A program made the translations under genes and the position numbers. This document shows positions 9,257 to 21,100 of a DNA stretch of 25,786 bases, in pieces. The notes under the pieces were generated by a model that searched no databases, had not been told where the DNA came from, and saw only the letters and a program-made list of their open reading frames with translations. This DNA comes from Saccoglossus kowalevskii (lineage: Eukaryota; Hemichordata; Enteropneusta; Harrimaniidae): contig NW_003105106.1 of NCBI RefSeq assembly GCF_000003605.2, positions 475,837-501,622 of the forward strand, read 5' to 3'. Within the stretch, counting starts at the first letter, position 1; the number at the start of each line of letters is the position of its first letter.

Positions 9257-9620
9257 TGTTGTTTTACCTAAAAGAAGAAGGTATGTTGAATGTAGGAATC
9301 TTGTCACGATTTTCCCGTTTGATATTGAGTGAGTACTATGGTTGCTTTAGACGTACTTCTTCTTAGACATATCTACAATGTAGCTTACCACTACATTACA
9401 GGATACATTAATGAAACTTGATATCTTCTATACGAAGTTTTATTGTAACCAATTTATTTGATAGATTGCGTGTTCAGAATTGATTTACTCTTGTACTTCG
9501 TCACATTTTTATCATTTAGCCTTGCTGCTAACTTTTATATAAGTTTCTGGCATTATATATAACGTATAAACAGTAATTAAAGAAATGTGATGAAAATTGT
9601 TTTCTCAACTGTTAATGCAG

Positions 9621-9740
9621 TTTCTCGTGAGGTTAAATCAAATATTTGTGAAATGTTTGCATGGGAATACCCAGATCTAATTGATACCACTCCTCCGCAA
9701 CAAAATATCACATTATTTTGCCGACCCATCTTAACTGCAG
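9621..9740 (+). CDS. Candidate phase 1-1 exon, unrecognised
   Basis: An open 120-nt stretch is framed by a good acceptor (pyrimidine tract, then AATGCAG) and a donor (GCAG/GTAGTA). Read in phase 1 it gives SREVKSNICEMFAWEYPDL, then DTTPPQQNITLFCRPILTA. It has two cysteines and an N-glycosylation motif (NIT). Symmetric phase 1-1 exons are typical of extracellular module genes. I found no neighbouring exon on this strand and know no matching domain. Confidence 0.3.
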
Positions 9741-11149
9741 GTAGTAAAGTTGTTTTTAACAACGTTTTCTTAGTACATGGGAAGGACCAGCAATGAATCT
9801 TTTAGGAAGGAAATACTGGTTAGGAAAGCCAATGTATGGTTGTTGTATTAATATAGGAGAGGAGATTAATGATTTGCGGTTGGCTATATGGTAGCATTCT
9901 TGTATGTAGAATTACCAAAAATATCAAAAAGTCTCAGTTCTCCAACAAAACATCTACAGTAATACGACTTACTATAAACATAATGTAATTAGCAGGTACA
10001 ACAACATATGTCTCATGGAGGGAGAATATACTTTAACTAGCACTAAGATCTTCCAATACAAATGTTGTTTTGAAATTATTCATGATTTCTATATCCGAAT
10101 TGTCGCATTTTCCGTCTCTCTTTATACTTAACATTAACATATTCAGACGCGATGTAATTCTATTTGCGTACCATAACTAACATCAGGCATGAATAGATCA
10201 GAAATATAACAATTCAAATGAACACAAGTTAACATGCAACAATGGAAGAAGTCAGCTGCATATTTTAAAGATAGAGTGAGTGCGGGTGGGTGGGTAAATA
10301 CGAGGACAGCTAGAATAACTATTTAAGACAGCTGGCTATTATTTCCAGTTGAACAATATGCGCATAAACGATCAATGTTTATTGTATGTGCTGTGGTGCA
10401 GGATGTATTTTTTTTGGAAACCCTAACATCACGTCATAATTAGTTTTCAGGAGGTCCATGTATCACTCACTGGTTTGACTCTGTTTGCTTCTTTATTTTT
10501 TTTTCCTGAATTGTAAAAATTGTGATATTGCCCGAATGATCATGTGTCATTTACGTTATCACATCGAACATACATCCACCATGCACAATTACTACCATAC
10601 ATCACTCACACCCGGTCCCCCACAAAATAACAACACTTATATTTGAAATATGCAATATTTTATTTTATGTAAATATAAAAGGTTTCACGAAATGAAATGA
10701 ATTGAGGAAATCTCAAACGCAAGTTATTTGACCACTCGCCAGATAAAAATGTCGTGCCGTGGAAGTGACTGAAATTACTTTCTCACGAAAGTACCACACC
10801 TTCTATTCACAAGTCATTCAGCCTTTTTTACCCAGAGTAGAGCGTTTTCGGCAAGCATCGGCGTAGACGTGCTTATAGCGTAAAACGCGCCACAGCGATC
10901 CCGGCTGCCACGCGGCTATACATGTTTGCTACGTATAAAGAATACCTTAAATAAAAAAAACAGAGTATCTTACTTATTATCCATTTTGGCAAGTTATCTG
11001 TCTATTTCGAATGCCTAAAGTTCCTCAAAATCTTTGAAAGCAACACGAAAGCAACAGCGGCCGGGCAGCACCACTGCGACGAACGACAATTTGTTATGCA
11101 GAGTAGTTTCAGTGACCTCATCTATGTGATATATCATGTAATATCTACT
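9741..11149. other. Loop sequence, nothing recognised
   Basis: No gene, RNA or clear repeat was recognised. The tract at 10840-10920 and 11040-11090 is richer in G and C than its surroundings but shows no ORF of note. Confidence 0.4.
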
Positions 11150-11311
11150 TGAATATACTTAAGCAATAACCCCCGCCGAAGGCGGGTATATAACGAGATA
11201 TTGCACGATTCACATATATGCACGAGCCGCAGCCGAGTGCACATATGGAGTGAATTGTGCATTATCAAGTGGTATACCAACTTAGGAGGGGGGTTATATA
11301 AGTATATTGAC
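11150..11311. mobile_element. Foldback MITE-like palindrome
   Basis: About 160 bases form one long imperfect inverted repeat. The outer ends are GAATATACTTAAGCAATAAC and, on the other strand, CAATATACTTATATAACCCC. The inner arms pair GATATTGCACGATTCACATA with GATAATGCACAATTCACTCC, meeting at a small GC-rich centre (GAGCCGCAGCCGAG). A short nested hairpin (CCCGCC GAA GGCGGG) sits in the left arm. Such palindromes are typical of non-autonomous DNA transposons; it has no coding capacity. Confidence 0.72.
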
Positions 11312-11650
11312 AATTCGATAAAACTAGTAAAACAAAAATTTACTTTCATCTACTAAAAGATCATGATTATGGCCCTTGAACATGAATATTATAAGAATAT
11401 ATAAGAATAGTATGTAGTTGTACGCTGAATGCATACACAAATTACATGCGCAACATAGTTCAAATTGAATACAAACTAATTTGTATTCCTCATGAAAAAG
11501 AAACGTATCCACAGTGAATAGAGCAGCGAAAACACACAAATTAGCATAACAAAAGATGACCTTTCTGACCTTTTACTGACTGCGTCAACGCGATTTGAAA
11601 TACAGGGTCGTGTATAGTTTGGATCATTAAAACAACGGATTTTCCACGTT
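11312..11650. other. Loop sequence, nothing recognised
   Basis: AT-rich sequence with short chance ORFs only. Confidence 0.4.
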
Positions 11651-11651
11651 T

Positions 11652-12067
11652 TCATTCCGGTTTTTGTACAATTTGGATTGTAATTTGCCCATTGACAGTA
11701 CAGTTGTGAAATAAACCGGTTTTGTGACTCATCATACTACTTGTAACTGTGGATATTTGACGTTCAGCGGTACTTGGTTCGACCACAATTTGAGACGCGG
11801 TGGGACGCGGTGTATCATGTACGGCGACCGGCACAGCGACCTCAGTTCCAACATCTGACCTGGATACCTCTGGTATAACCAAAGTTTTATGACAGTATGA
11901 CTGACAAGTTTTGTCGTTGTTCTGGGGAAAGTTTGATGGTGTAAGATCGGATTCTCGCATCGTTTTTGTGATACGTACATGATTATGCCTTGTCTCAACT
12001 CCGGCCGAAAGAAAGACTTTGCACGCCGTCGCTCTATTAAATGCAGTGGCTGGTGTACACTCGGCAC
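11652..12067 (-). other. Coding-like stretch, unrecognised
   Basis: Two minus-strand frames stay open across this stretch. The 102-codon frame (11960-11652) ends HNCTVNGQITIQIVQKPE and is rich in Thr, Ser and Val; its upstream continuation reads VFLSAGVETRHNHV. Base composition is less AT-rich than the flanks, as in exons. It may be the last exon of a lost gene or a fragment of a transposon protein. No known domain was identified. Confidence 0.25.
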
Positions 12068-12420
12068 AAATCTGCAGCTTTCTAAATTACCTTCATCATC
12101 TCATGTAATTTATTTACCCATAGTGAAGAATTACAATACCATATGTATCGTCGTCGAATTCTGCGTTGTCCCATGTTTCTTTGAAACATATGGCAATTAC
12201 CCGGTGCAATTTCACTGCAATTTTGTCATCTAGAATTCGAACGCCACTACAGGACACCGGTTGTTATTGGTGGCATACATTTTTGCCTGTGACTCATTTT
12301 TTGTCCTTCAATCCGTCAATCTTATCTAGTACTTAAAGATGTTTTCTTTGTTGGAGGTTCGCAATTCATCTCAAATTCACAACACGGAGAACACAGTGTT
12401 CTGGCGTTCGTGTAGGCACC

Positions 12421-12744
12421 TCACGGTGTTGAGGAACGGTGGTTTAGGTTTGTGTGGCGAACGACAATCACCCAACGACCGACGCTCACAACTTGGATCC
12501 CACCATTAACAAAAAGCAATATTATGGTTGTATAACTTTTCAGATGTTTTAATTCAGTACTTTTTTCAATATTCTTCCAAAATTCAACCACTATACTTCC
12601 ATAAAAATCAAATAATACCGGTATTTTGTATTTCCGTATTAAACCTGTAGTCAATTCATGTTCCAGGGCCACTTGGTTTAGCCGTGCATTATCAGCCAAT
12701 ATACCATGGATTGCATATGCAAATTTTGTGTTTGGAACAATCAA
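12421..12744 (-). CDS. 107-codon ORF, unrecognised
   Basis: The ORF begins MIVPNTKFAYAIHGILADNA and includes KIPVLFDFYGSIVVEFWKNI and TTIILLFVNGG. It has a protein-like mix of residues but no family I recognise, and no splice sites or neighbours to support it. It could be a chance ORF or a transposon relic. Confidence 0.2.
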   Translation of the reverse strand: MIVPNTKFAYAIHGILADNARLNQVALEHELTTGLIRKYKIPVLFDFYGSIVVEFWKNIEKSTELKHLKSYTTIILLFVNGGIQVVSVGRWVIVVRHTNLNHRSSTP

Positions 12745-12769
12745 ATCAATGGATTAACACCATCAATAT

Positions 12770-13404
12770 ACTGGTATAATATACTATGTAATATCCAATT
12801 TTATTCAATGTCATGTGAATGGGACTGAACCAATCACAGCATGCTTAACAACAGTGAGATGTTATAATATCGATTTGTCACAATACAGAAAATATTCTCT
12901 ACTCACTACTGAACAGTTTATAATACTGTTGCTATGATCAATGGGTTTGAACGCAACACACTCCTGGCCAAAGTTTACATCAAAAATGTTTTCTGCCATT
13001 GACATGTCCAATGAAAAAAATGGATTCTACTGGATTAGAAATGAGATTTCTAGACCGCATTCTTTCATTTGTAAATAGAATAGCTGAAGTTTAGGATTTA
13101 GGCGTTCCCATTATACGCAACAAACTAGAGAGTTCTGCTTCAGTAATAACATTTCTAGTCGTTGGGCTGAACGTCACTATTTAATATTTGCATCTATTGA
13201 ATAATGTGCTTCGCCAGTCGTCAACCAACAAACCAGCTTCTGCTCTGGTCAGCATATACCTTGGCCTTCTTCAGGTTTGGTCTCACAGGTGAGTTTAAGG
13301 TCCACTGTATACATTTTAAAGGCGAGCTTTCCAAGTTATGGGTTCCTACCTAGCACGTCAGAGACTCACAATTGAAATTCAATGTCTACTTGCAACATCT
13401 GGTC
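12770..13404. other. Loop sequence, nothing recognised
   Basis: No ORF, RNA gene or clear repeat seen. Confidence 0.4.
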
Positions 13405-13720
13405 AATCCAATATTTCTCAGTATTCCAGCTACAGTTTCCGGAGTGTAGCATAGGCATGTAGGTATGTCAGGTATGTCAGTATGTAGAATTACCTAGGGT
13501 ACTTTCAGGTTGAACATGTTTGTCACAAGCATGGTGCTGTTGACGTGGTGTGTTACCTATACTTGTGACTGTATTTCCAATATTTGTCAGTATACCAGCT
13601 ACAGTTTCCGGAGTGTAGCATTGGCATGGCATAGGTATGTCATTTTGTAGAATTACCTAGGGTACTTTCATGTTGAACATGGTTGTCACAAGCATTGTGC
13701 AGTTGAAATGGAGTGGTATC
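13405..13720. repeat. Tandem duplication, period about 169 bases
   Basis: Two copies of a unit of about 150-169 bases lie side by side. CCAGCTACAGTTTCCGGAGT occurs at 13426 and 13595, and GTAGAATTACCTAGGGTACT follows in both, as does the GTTGAACATG...TTGTCACAAGCAT block. A short TATGTCAGG stutter sits in the first copy near 13460-13485. Confidence 0.85.
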
Positions 13721-14460
13721 TTATGCACATGCAATTGTGGATTAGATTAGTGATGAGTGGTTGTGAGTGTTTAACTGGTGACAATTTGCTGCAGCAGACA
13801 TGGACTGTAGATTGTTGCTGCTAGAGTTAGATGTTGGTTGCATTGTGTCAGTGGGTTTTATTTTTACTAGTGTCAGCTGCATGGCTGCTCATCCGTGCTT
13901 TCAAGTTGTAGTTTTACGACATGTTGTAATGTGAAATGAAATGTAGTGATCAAGCTAGACAGAAATCTTTTAGTGAGACACAGAGGCATGTAGAAAGCAA
14001 TATGTGAACATAATATTGATTATATTGGGCAAGGAAAAGTTAGTAACAAATTGTCCAATATTTTCTTTGTCTACACATGCTCACAACACGTATCTATCGA
14101 TCAGCTGTTCGATTTCATTGTCTCTGTCGTCTTCAAATAATATGCAAATTGTCACAATATAACTGAGCTATCGCGAATATTAGGCTTTTACAGTGTGTTT
14201 TTTCAAGCCATTTACTTTTCAGGCAATATTGTAGGTTGCTATTGATTACTTGGACCTAGAAAACGTATACCTTTAAATATTTAATACATTATCAAATAAT
14301 GAGAAAATGAATCGGCGACATTAGAACAAAAAATAAGCTTAAAAGCAACAACATTTACTTATACACAGTATGTTGCAATTAAAAGAAGACTGAAGAAAGA
14401 ATTGAAACTGACCACGAAGGTTCTGTCAATTATTTTCCAAATTTACTTTGAAAAACTTAC
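13721..14460. other. Loop sequence, nothing recognised
   Basis: No gene or RNA seen. The first part (to about 13960) is rich in G and T on the plus strand. Confidence 0.4.
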
Positions 14461-14591
14461 CTCATTTTCTGCATTGTTCGATTGACAAAAAATCATCTTG
14501 GTTGCCGTGTGTGAGATAACTCTGTGGGTCATCGCCGCTCATTTGAACCTCGGCGGCAGTTTCCTTCATTGACGTATTCGTATCCATCCAT
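14461..14591 (-). other. Candidate first exon of a transcript diverging from gene B
   Basis: A minus-strand stretch with exon-like composition ends at a strong donor (ATGAG/GTAAGT, junction 14461/14460). From the ATG at 14587 it reads MDTNTSMKETAAEVQMSGDD, PQSYLTHGNQDDFLS and IEQCRK, then TGA one base before the donor. Either the 41 residues are a complete small ORF, or this is a 5' untranslated exon. It lies just inside the right arm, upstream of gene B on the opposite strand. Confidence 0.28.
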
Positions 14592-14662
14592 TTGCATCTG
14601 CATATCAGTTTTGTTCTTTCAAGTTATAATATGTGGTGATTAATAAGCGATGAATCATTACT

Positions 14663-14917
14663 TTAATGGTAGTCATCAAGATAATTATTAAATGGCCAGT
14701 TTGTATCAACGAAACAACATAAAAATAAGTTTAAAAAACTGAGAAATAACAAACAGGTTTCACCCCATAGGATATAGAATTGGCAATAATGAAAGCGTTT
14801 CTGTATACGACATGAACAATAAAGTAATCTATTAGCATTTACATTAATTGTGTGTACATACATATAATACATTATTAAAAGATCGAGTGAAGATTCATAC
14901 CGGCATTCAACTGACAT
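14663..14917 (-). CDS. Small ORF shared by both arms, right copy (84 codons)
   Basis: Homologue of the ORF at 8799-9050: MSVECRYESSLDLLI, YMYVHT, RIQKRFHYCQFYILWGE, then a hydrophobic stretch (LLFLSFLNLFLCC). The carboxy end differs through an indel. It diverges from gene B. No family is recognised, and coding status is unproven. Confidence 0.25.
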   Translation of the reverse strand: MSVECRYESSLDLLIMYYMYVHTINVNANRLLYCSCRIQKRFHYCQFYILWGETCLLFLSFLNLFLCCFVDTNWPFNNYLDDYH

Positions 14918-15042
14918 TTAGCGTACCGTTTATTTCATTTAATTTATTTGAAATGATATTTGTCCAGGCGAACTGATGTTTCACTAGCACGGATCTCTCT
15001 CTATACGTCGATGTCGACGGAACTACACAACAGAGGAGTGCA

Positions 15043-15048
15043 TATATA
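15043..15048 (+). promoter_or_regulatory. TATA-like box of gene B
   Basis: TATATA about 60 bases before the ATG at 15107, at the same relative position as the box of gene A. A start near 15070-15080 would leave a 5' leader of about 30 bases. Confidence 0.5.
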
Positions 15049-15106
15049 GTGACACAACGATCGCATGCGGGGAAAACTGAGGCTGTAATTCAACGACTCC
15101 TTCGAC

Positions 15107-15161
15107 ATGGAGTATGCATATTTTCTTGTAATCCTATTTATATCTGGCTCCTTTCACACAG
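15107..15161 (+). CDS. Gene B exon 1: signal peptide
   Basis: The ATG at 15107 opens [18 protein letters not shown], a hydrophobic secretion leader, then a phase-1 donor (G/GTAAGT) with perfect consensus. The start is fixed by the matching exon of gene A and by the TATA-like box 60 bases upstream. Confidence 0.8.
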
Positions 15162-18100
15162 GTAAGTGATTTTTTACGAGTGTATATTGGCTACCAACTA
15201 TGTACAAATCATTTGTTGATATTTATTCTCATATAACAATTACTATTTTACAATTCACCAAGCGGTGGGATTTTTTTACTTTTGAAATGATTTCTTCTTC
15301 TCTCGGTGTTTGTTTTGTATTTCATCTGAGATAATGTTGTTTATATAACGTTGTCGTATCACAAACTAGCCAATTCAAGTCCAACTCAATAATCAACTCT
15401 AAGATGGAAACTTATAGAATTATTCTGCTGTCAACATTATCAACATACATTGCTTGGTATCGGAAGGTACTTTAAAAATAAAAAGTCTGTTTGAAATGAA
15501 ACTTCGATGCTAACACCAATAAAAACTCATATATAATTATGTTGTCATATGACGACAATGCACCTTGCATATTTTACTTACATGTTCGAAACAGCTCCCT
15601 GTTTTCAGAAACTGTCAATAACAGGCTTATCCAATTTTAAGCATGAATGATTTTGGCAATCTGCAGACATGTTTATGCAACCCAAAACTGTCCAAACACT
15701 TGATTCAGTGGGGAGTTTATGTTTCATTCAAAAACGACTTGTGTTAACCAAATATTTTTATAATTTCATCTCCCACATTTTAAAATCGTTCACAGTTTTT
15801 CTCAATAGATACATTTAAAGAAATGGAATATTAACTTCGCATAGGTGTGTTAGGATTTGCTGTCATCATAACGGTGATTGTGAAGGTATAGTTGTAGCTA
15901 TATATGGCAATTTGTGTAGCAATAATCAGACAGATTTATATGATGTTTTGGGAAATATAATATGATATTGGGGTGTAAATTTATAATAAAACAAACCAAA
16001 ATGCGAGTGTAATAAATAAATACGTATTTTTAATATTTCAAATCGTATACATGTTCCAATTAATATTGCAGTAATGTCGATAAAATAACTTTCATTGTCA
16101 ACAGCGATTTCTGATATCTGGACAACATTGAAATTCTATTTTTTGGGGATTATTGTAATATTTTCTTGTAGCTTATTGAAAAGAACAAAGTTTTTAGGGT
16201 CTATGGTGGAACCAGCGTCTAGCGATGCAGGTAGAACATAAGAGTCAACAGATTGGAGATAACAAAGACGTACATTATTGGAAGTACAATTATCGTGTTC
16301 GTAAGATAAATGGTGGGGCCGGCTAACTAGAGAAGCTTGGATACAAATTCTACAGCAAGAATATTTGTTTATTTTTCGATTGCAATCATTTAACGAACAC
16401 TGCGTATAGAATACACAGGTTTGAATAAAGCTGGATGGTCAACATATCAGTATAAAAATTAAATCACTTGTCTTTATTCTGTCATTCAGTATAGTATGTA
16501 CGTATACGACGCGTTTACCCAAACCTGGGTAAACGATACACAAAGTGTTTCATAATCAGACATTTGTTAAAATATTGATTTTATGTCCCATTTTCTTTAC
16601 TCACAATCTTAAATATTTACACCGTGTTAAATATTTTCCAGTCAGCAAAACAGGATGTCACTAGTACGAGACTATCCTGTTGGTTGCATACTAAGCTGGG
16701 AACGGAAAACCGTATATGAGTCAGTTGCATCTTCGTAAGCCAAGGTTTAGTAATTGGTCCGTCATTTGAGCATTATACCTTGACAGAATTCCCATTATAA
16801 ATCTGTATTCACTATCGACAACAGCGTGTGTCTGATGCATTTTTATGGATAATCCAACACGAGGTTTTGATGCGTTTTGATGCGTTTCTCAAAATAAACC
16901 AATTACAACAAACCCTCAATCTCTCCATTCTCGTGGTACACAAATACTTAGCGCCCCTTACATGTTGTACTTTAATAGTTAAAAAGAAACAAATAAACAC
17001 TTTTCCCCATGCAGCAAGGTAAAGAATCATGCACAATTCTGCATAGTTATCTACATAGTGTATTTTATTCACAAAACAACTGGAACTGAAAAACTAACTC
17101 TATATAGAGAACAAATTAACAGCCATATTAAAATAGACATTTGTTAATAAACTAATTACTCAACTATACAAACACACTAATCTCATATGTTATTACCCAA
17201 CAGATGAAATAAACAAATAAATAGCAATTGAAGATAAAAGTTATAGTTATATTATTAGAAATTGTTAACAACAAACCAGTTGTACTATTGTTAACGGGCG
17301 CAGGGTTGTTTGCTGTCAGGTGTGGGGTGGATGTGGTTCGTCGTTAAGGAAAATGTGTGACGCTATTTGGGTTGAATTTGGGGTATATTGCTTGGCTTTG
17401 AGGGTACCTTCTGGGAATAGCATAGGTGATATTTTATACATCAACGCAGAGTAGTGAGCCGTACTGAACTGACCTGTCGTCCACTCAGTCTTCAACTCAA
17501 CTGTGCTGTCACCAATCTCGAGGTCTCCGCTCTTACCGTCTACTCTAACGTTTCCAACTGTACTCAAACTGTCTACCACTAAAATACCTCGTAAAGGTGC
17601 ATTGTTGGATGCATCATATTACCTTGAGATCACTGGGCTCTTACGTATTCACGAGAAATGCAGTGCGATAACAGAGACTGAATTTAGTACAATTTGGGCA
17701 GCAATCACCTCTGTGACTGCTCTCATATAGCTAAAGAAATTACTTTCATATACTTAGAGTTGTATTTCAGACTGAGAGAGTTGATGTCTTATTGTCACTT
17801 GTTTATAGTAAGTTCTCACAAAACATGATCTTCATTCATTGACGTATGAAACTTAAACCGATATCAACGCTTTCAATGGATTTGTATCACTCATTTAGTC
17901 TGTCGAAGGGACTTCTCTGGACAGAGTGATAGCAGAAATAAGTGACCCTTTTTAGTTAGAAGAAATATAAATAAAGTAATGTCATGAATCATTTCAACTT
18001 CACTCATAGGAGCCATGAGTAGTGAAACAAAAATGAAGAGTAGAACTAAACTATGATCTAAATATGTATCAAGTTTATTACCTCCAAATCGAGAGGAAGT

Positions 18101-21100
18101 TGGTGGCAGCCGCCCTAACATTTTATCTTGAATCGGTCTTTATATCAAAGAGGAGTTTTCGTTATATAAAATGACATTGCAAACGAGATTTGTCCATGAC
18201 AGCGTGTATGCGGTTGCTTGTAGAATGTAGTAGTATTTGGAGTTTACCGCCGTTTTGCATTGTAAGTTATATTCATTGCAGTCTGAATACGGAATTGGAA
18301 GCACGACACAATAGTTGTTTTTGGTGACAAGTCTTAACCTCGTTCTTTACCGCAAGCAAAGAACTATTATCAAATATATAGTGTCTTTGAAAAAAACTAT
18401 TCATATTTATAAAATTAGTTTGTATTTCTATTATCGTACACGTATGATACATCCTATAAAACAGTGCAATAACTGTTTGTTTACTGTCTTTTTAATGCAT
18501 AATTACGAAATTGGTGGTGTGAAGCATTAGTTAGCATACATATTTTGAAGAATAGGAAGGGAGACAAATTTCATACTGAATGGATGGAAAAAACTATATG
18601 TAAGTTTTTCATGAAAGGAAATAGACAGGTCATTTCACTGTATGGTGACACTGATGTGGAAATTTTTGTTGAAGTAGGCTTTGGGAAATCTCTGATATAT
18701 TGACTCCCGTCTGCTGAAAATGTAGTAGTGTGGTAGGACTGAACTTTGTTTCGTGATATAATGAAGCCAGTTCGAGCTAATAATTATATCATAACTGATA
18801 GGATCTTTTAGAATAGGCTGATTAGTTTTTCGGTATGAGATAATTGAGAACTTAAATTCGGTACCAATACGGTAGTCCTCACAGTGCTAAAATCTAGCTC
18901 ATGATTTCAGTGTACGCCTATTGAAATCAAGCACAGTGGGCGATATATTTGGGTACTATGCCAAGATAAAGACATCACTGATATACCAATACACTGTACA
19001 ATTGAGATGTATACACGGTTTTACTATACAGTATACAAAATCACAACTCGATTTAATACAAATGAACTGATCAAGATAGTATTAGTTGAAACGACACAAG
19101 ACATGACTGAAGTCACATCAAGTGAGACAAAAACCCAGACCTGTGTGTAGGCTTGGGCATGGGTAGAGAGTTTATTCTCGCCCTGTTTAGAACTTTATGC
19201 AGTGTCTCTAGAGTTTATAACTTAAGATCTTTGTTCCGATTACCCTGCAATTCTCCCTCCGAACAGAGACTCCTTTATAAGTCAGGTCAAGTCTTAAAAC
19301 AATATAGTACTGGTATAGTGTTGACTTGCTTTTAAAGATTTGTTATATTGCCCTTACCAAATGAAATGATGCCGCCCACTAATCATTGAATACAACTACA
19401 GAAATGTATCATTGTGTAGTTTCTAATAATATGTTTTGACATCAAGTATTTTTACCTTCCCGCATAGGTTGTGAATATATTCATTCCACAATAGACCCCA
19501 CTGCTATTGAAGTCTATTGCACTGTTCACGATATTATTAACTAAGACAATAAGACTGTCAGATTGGTGCTGTGCTTCACTCAAAATACAATAAAAATTTC
19601 TAATATCAAAAATATATTAACTGCTATTACTACTATTATCTTGAATTCACAGCAAATACATGTGATTTTGAGAATAGCCAATGTGGGTGGTATGCAGATA
19701 TCATTGGCGATGGTTGTGAATGGGTAAGATCACAAGGTAACACTGAATTAGCTCCCGGATATGTCGGCGGATTCAACAACACTGATGGTAAGTAACAAAA
19801 TACAGACATCCATCTTGATTGTATACAGAAGTGTTTTGTGTTTGTGAAAAAAATTATATCTATGATTAAGAACTAAATGGGGAGCAGAGGTCTGGCTTTC
19901 GTCACTCCGTACATGAAATTTGAGATCTATGAATGAATTCTGACGATAAAATAACACCTTGTATATGCTGCGAAATTCCTTAAATATCAAGTATAAAACG
20001 GGCTTTGAAGTAGACAACAACGTCCTCTTTGGCTGGTGTCATTTCGCCTATTGGGGCGCTAGGTGATGACGTCACTAATGAACATGATGTCTCAGCCATA
20101 TCACTATTGTATACACGTACCCATTCTATTCTGAATAACCGTTCAAAATGCAAAAACATTTCGTTTTTAACTATCTATCAATATATGCACCCAGTCTTTC
20201 CTTTGATCTAGATTTGATTGGAATGGAATATTTTATTTTAAACATTATTCTGAGGTTACTTACTGCCCCAACATTTTTTTCAACGCAATTACGGTATGAT
20301 TGTCACATACTTCATAGACACTATATCATTACATTAATAGACACAGACTGTACATCCGAGGTCATCATTTTGTCAATGACATTCTTTCAATTTCATTATT
20401 GCTGGCTGTGTAGACCAGACTATCAATGTACACGTAACGGTTTTCACACATATCGGCTCTAATCTTTGGGTTTAGATGATAAATTGAGATGCATCGTGAC
20501 AACGGTGTCTTGCAGGACTGCGCATCACAAAAATCGTATGAGTTCACAGGCTATAGGCCTAGTAAATCGCTGTCATCATTTATGTACGATGCACTGTTTG
20601 GCGATACATGCTGCCGTGGGTGAAATTAGACGTCACATTTATTTTTGGCCATTAGATTCCCTGATTCATGACATCATGTGTACTGTAGACAATTTCTATG
20701 ACTCTGCATTACATGCGTGTAATCCACGTCACGATTATTGCAGTGTCAATTTATCTCCGCTTTTTCCACAAATAATTCATTTTTTCCCTGGGAAAACGTC
20801 GTCAATCTTATTTTATTAACCTCTACTTTGTCTTGACGGCGTAAATTACACCTCAATAAGCGTCTTTGGTTGATTTCTCGCACCCAAAATTGATTTTCGA
20901 TTCAGTCCTAATTACGCGATTCAACTAATATACTAAATACAGGCGACCACGTTCTTGACTGAAGTGGCATATCTTTTTAATCGCATTTTCAACTTAAATA
21001 TACCAACACTGTAAGATCTAGCAATTAACAAAAACATAACAAATCACTTAATCTCAATACAAATAAGGTATAAAATATATAGTAGTAAAGATATCTCTAA

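Larger units (their letters stand above)
14632..15815 (+). repeat. Right arm of the large inverted repeat
   Basis: This is the counterpart of 6477-9112. It carries the upstream region, TATA-like box, signal-peptide exon and the first 650 bases of intron 1 of gene B. By eye, identity is high around the start codon and lower but clear in the intron. Homology fades after about 15815. Confidence 0.85.

Noticed and set aside
16812-17072. Overlapping ORFs on both strands
   Set aside because: They mirror each other in AT-rich sequence and lack splice sites and family features.
17891-18121. 76-codon minus ORF with a hydrophobic middle as a signal or membrane protein
   Set aside because: The hydrophobic patch comes from AT-rich codons, and there is no supporting splice site or homology.
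20466-20819. 117-codon plus-strand ORF as a gene
   Set aside because: No domain, no splice context and no recognisable composition; more likely part of a repeat.
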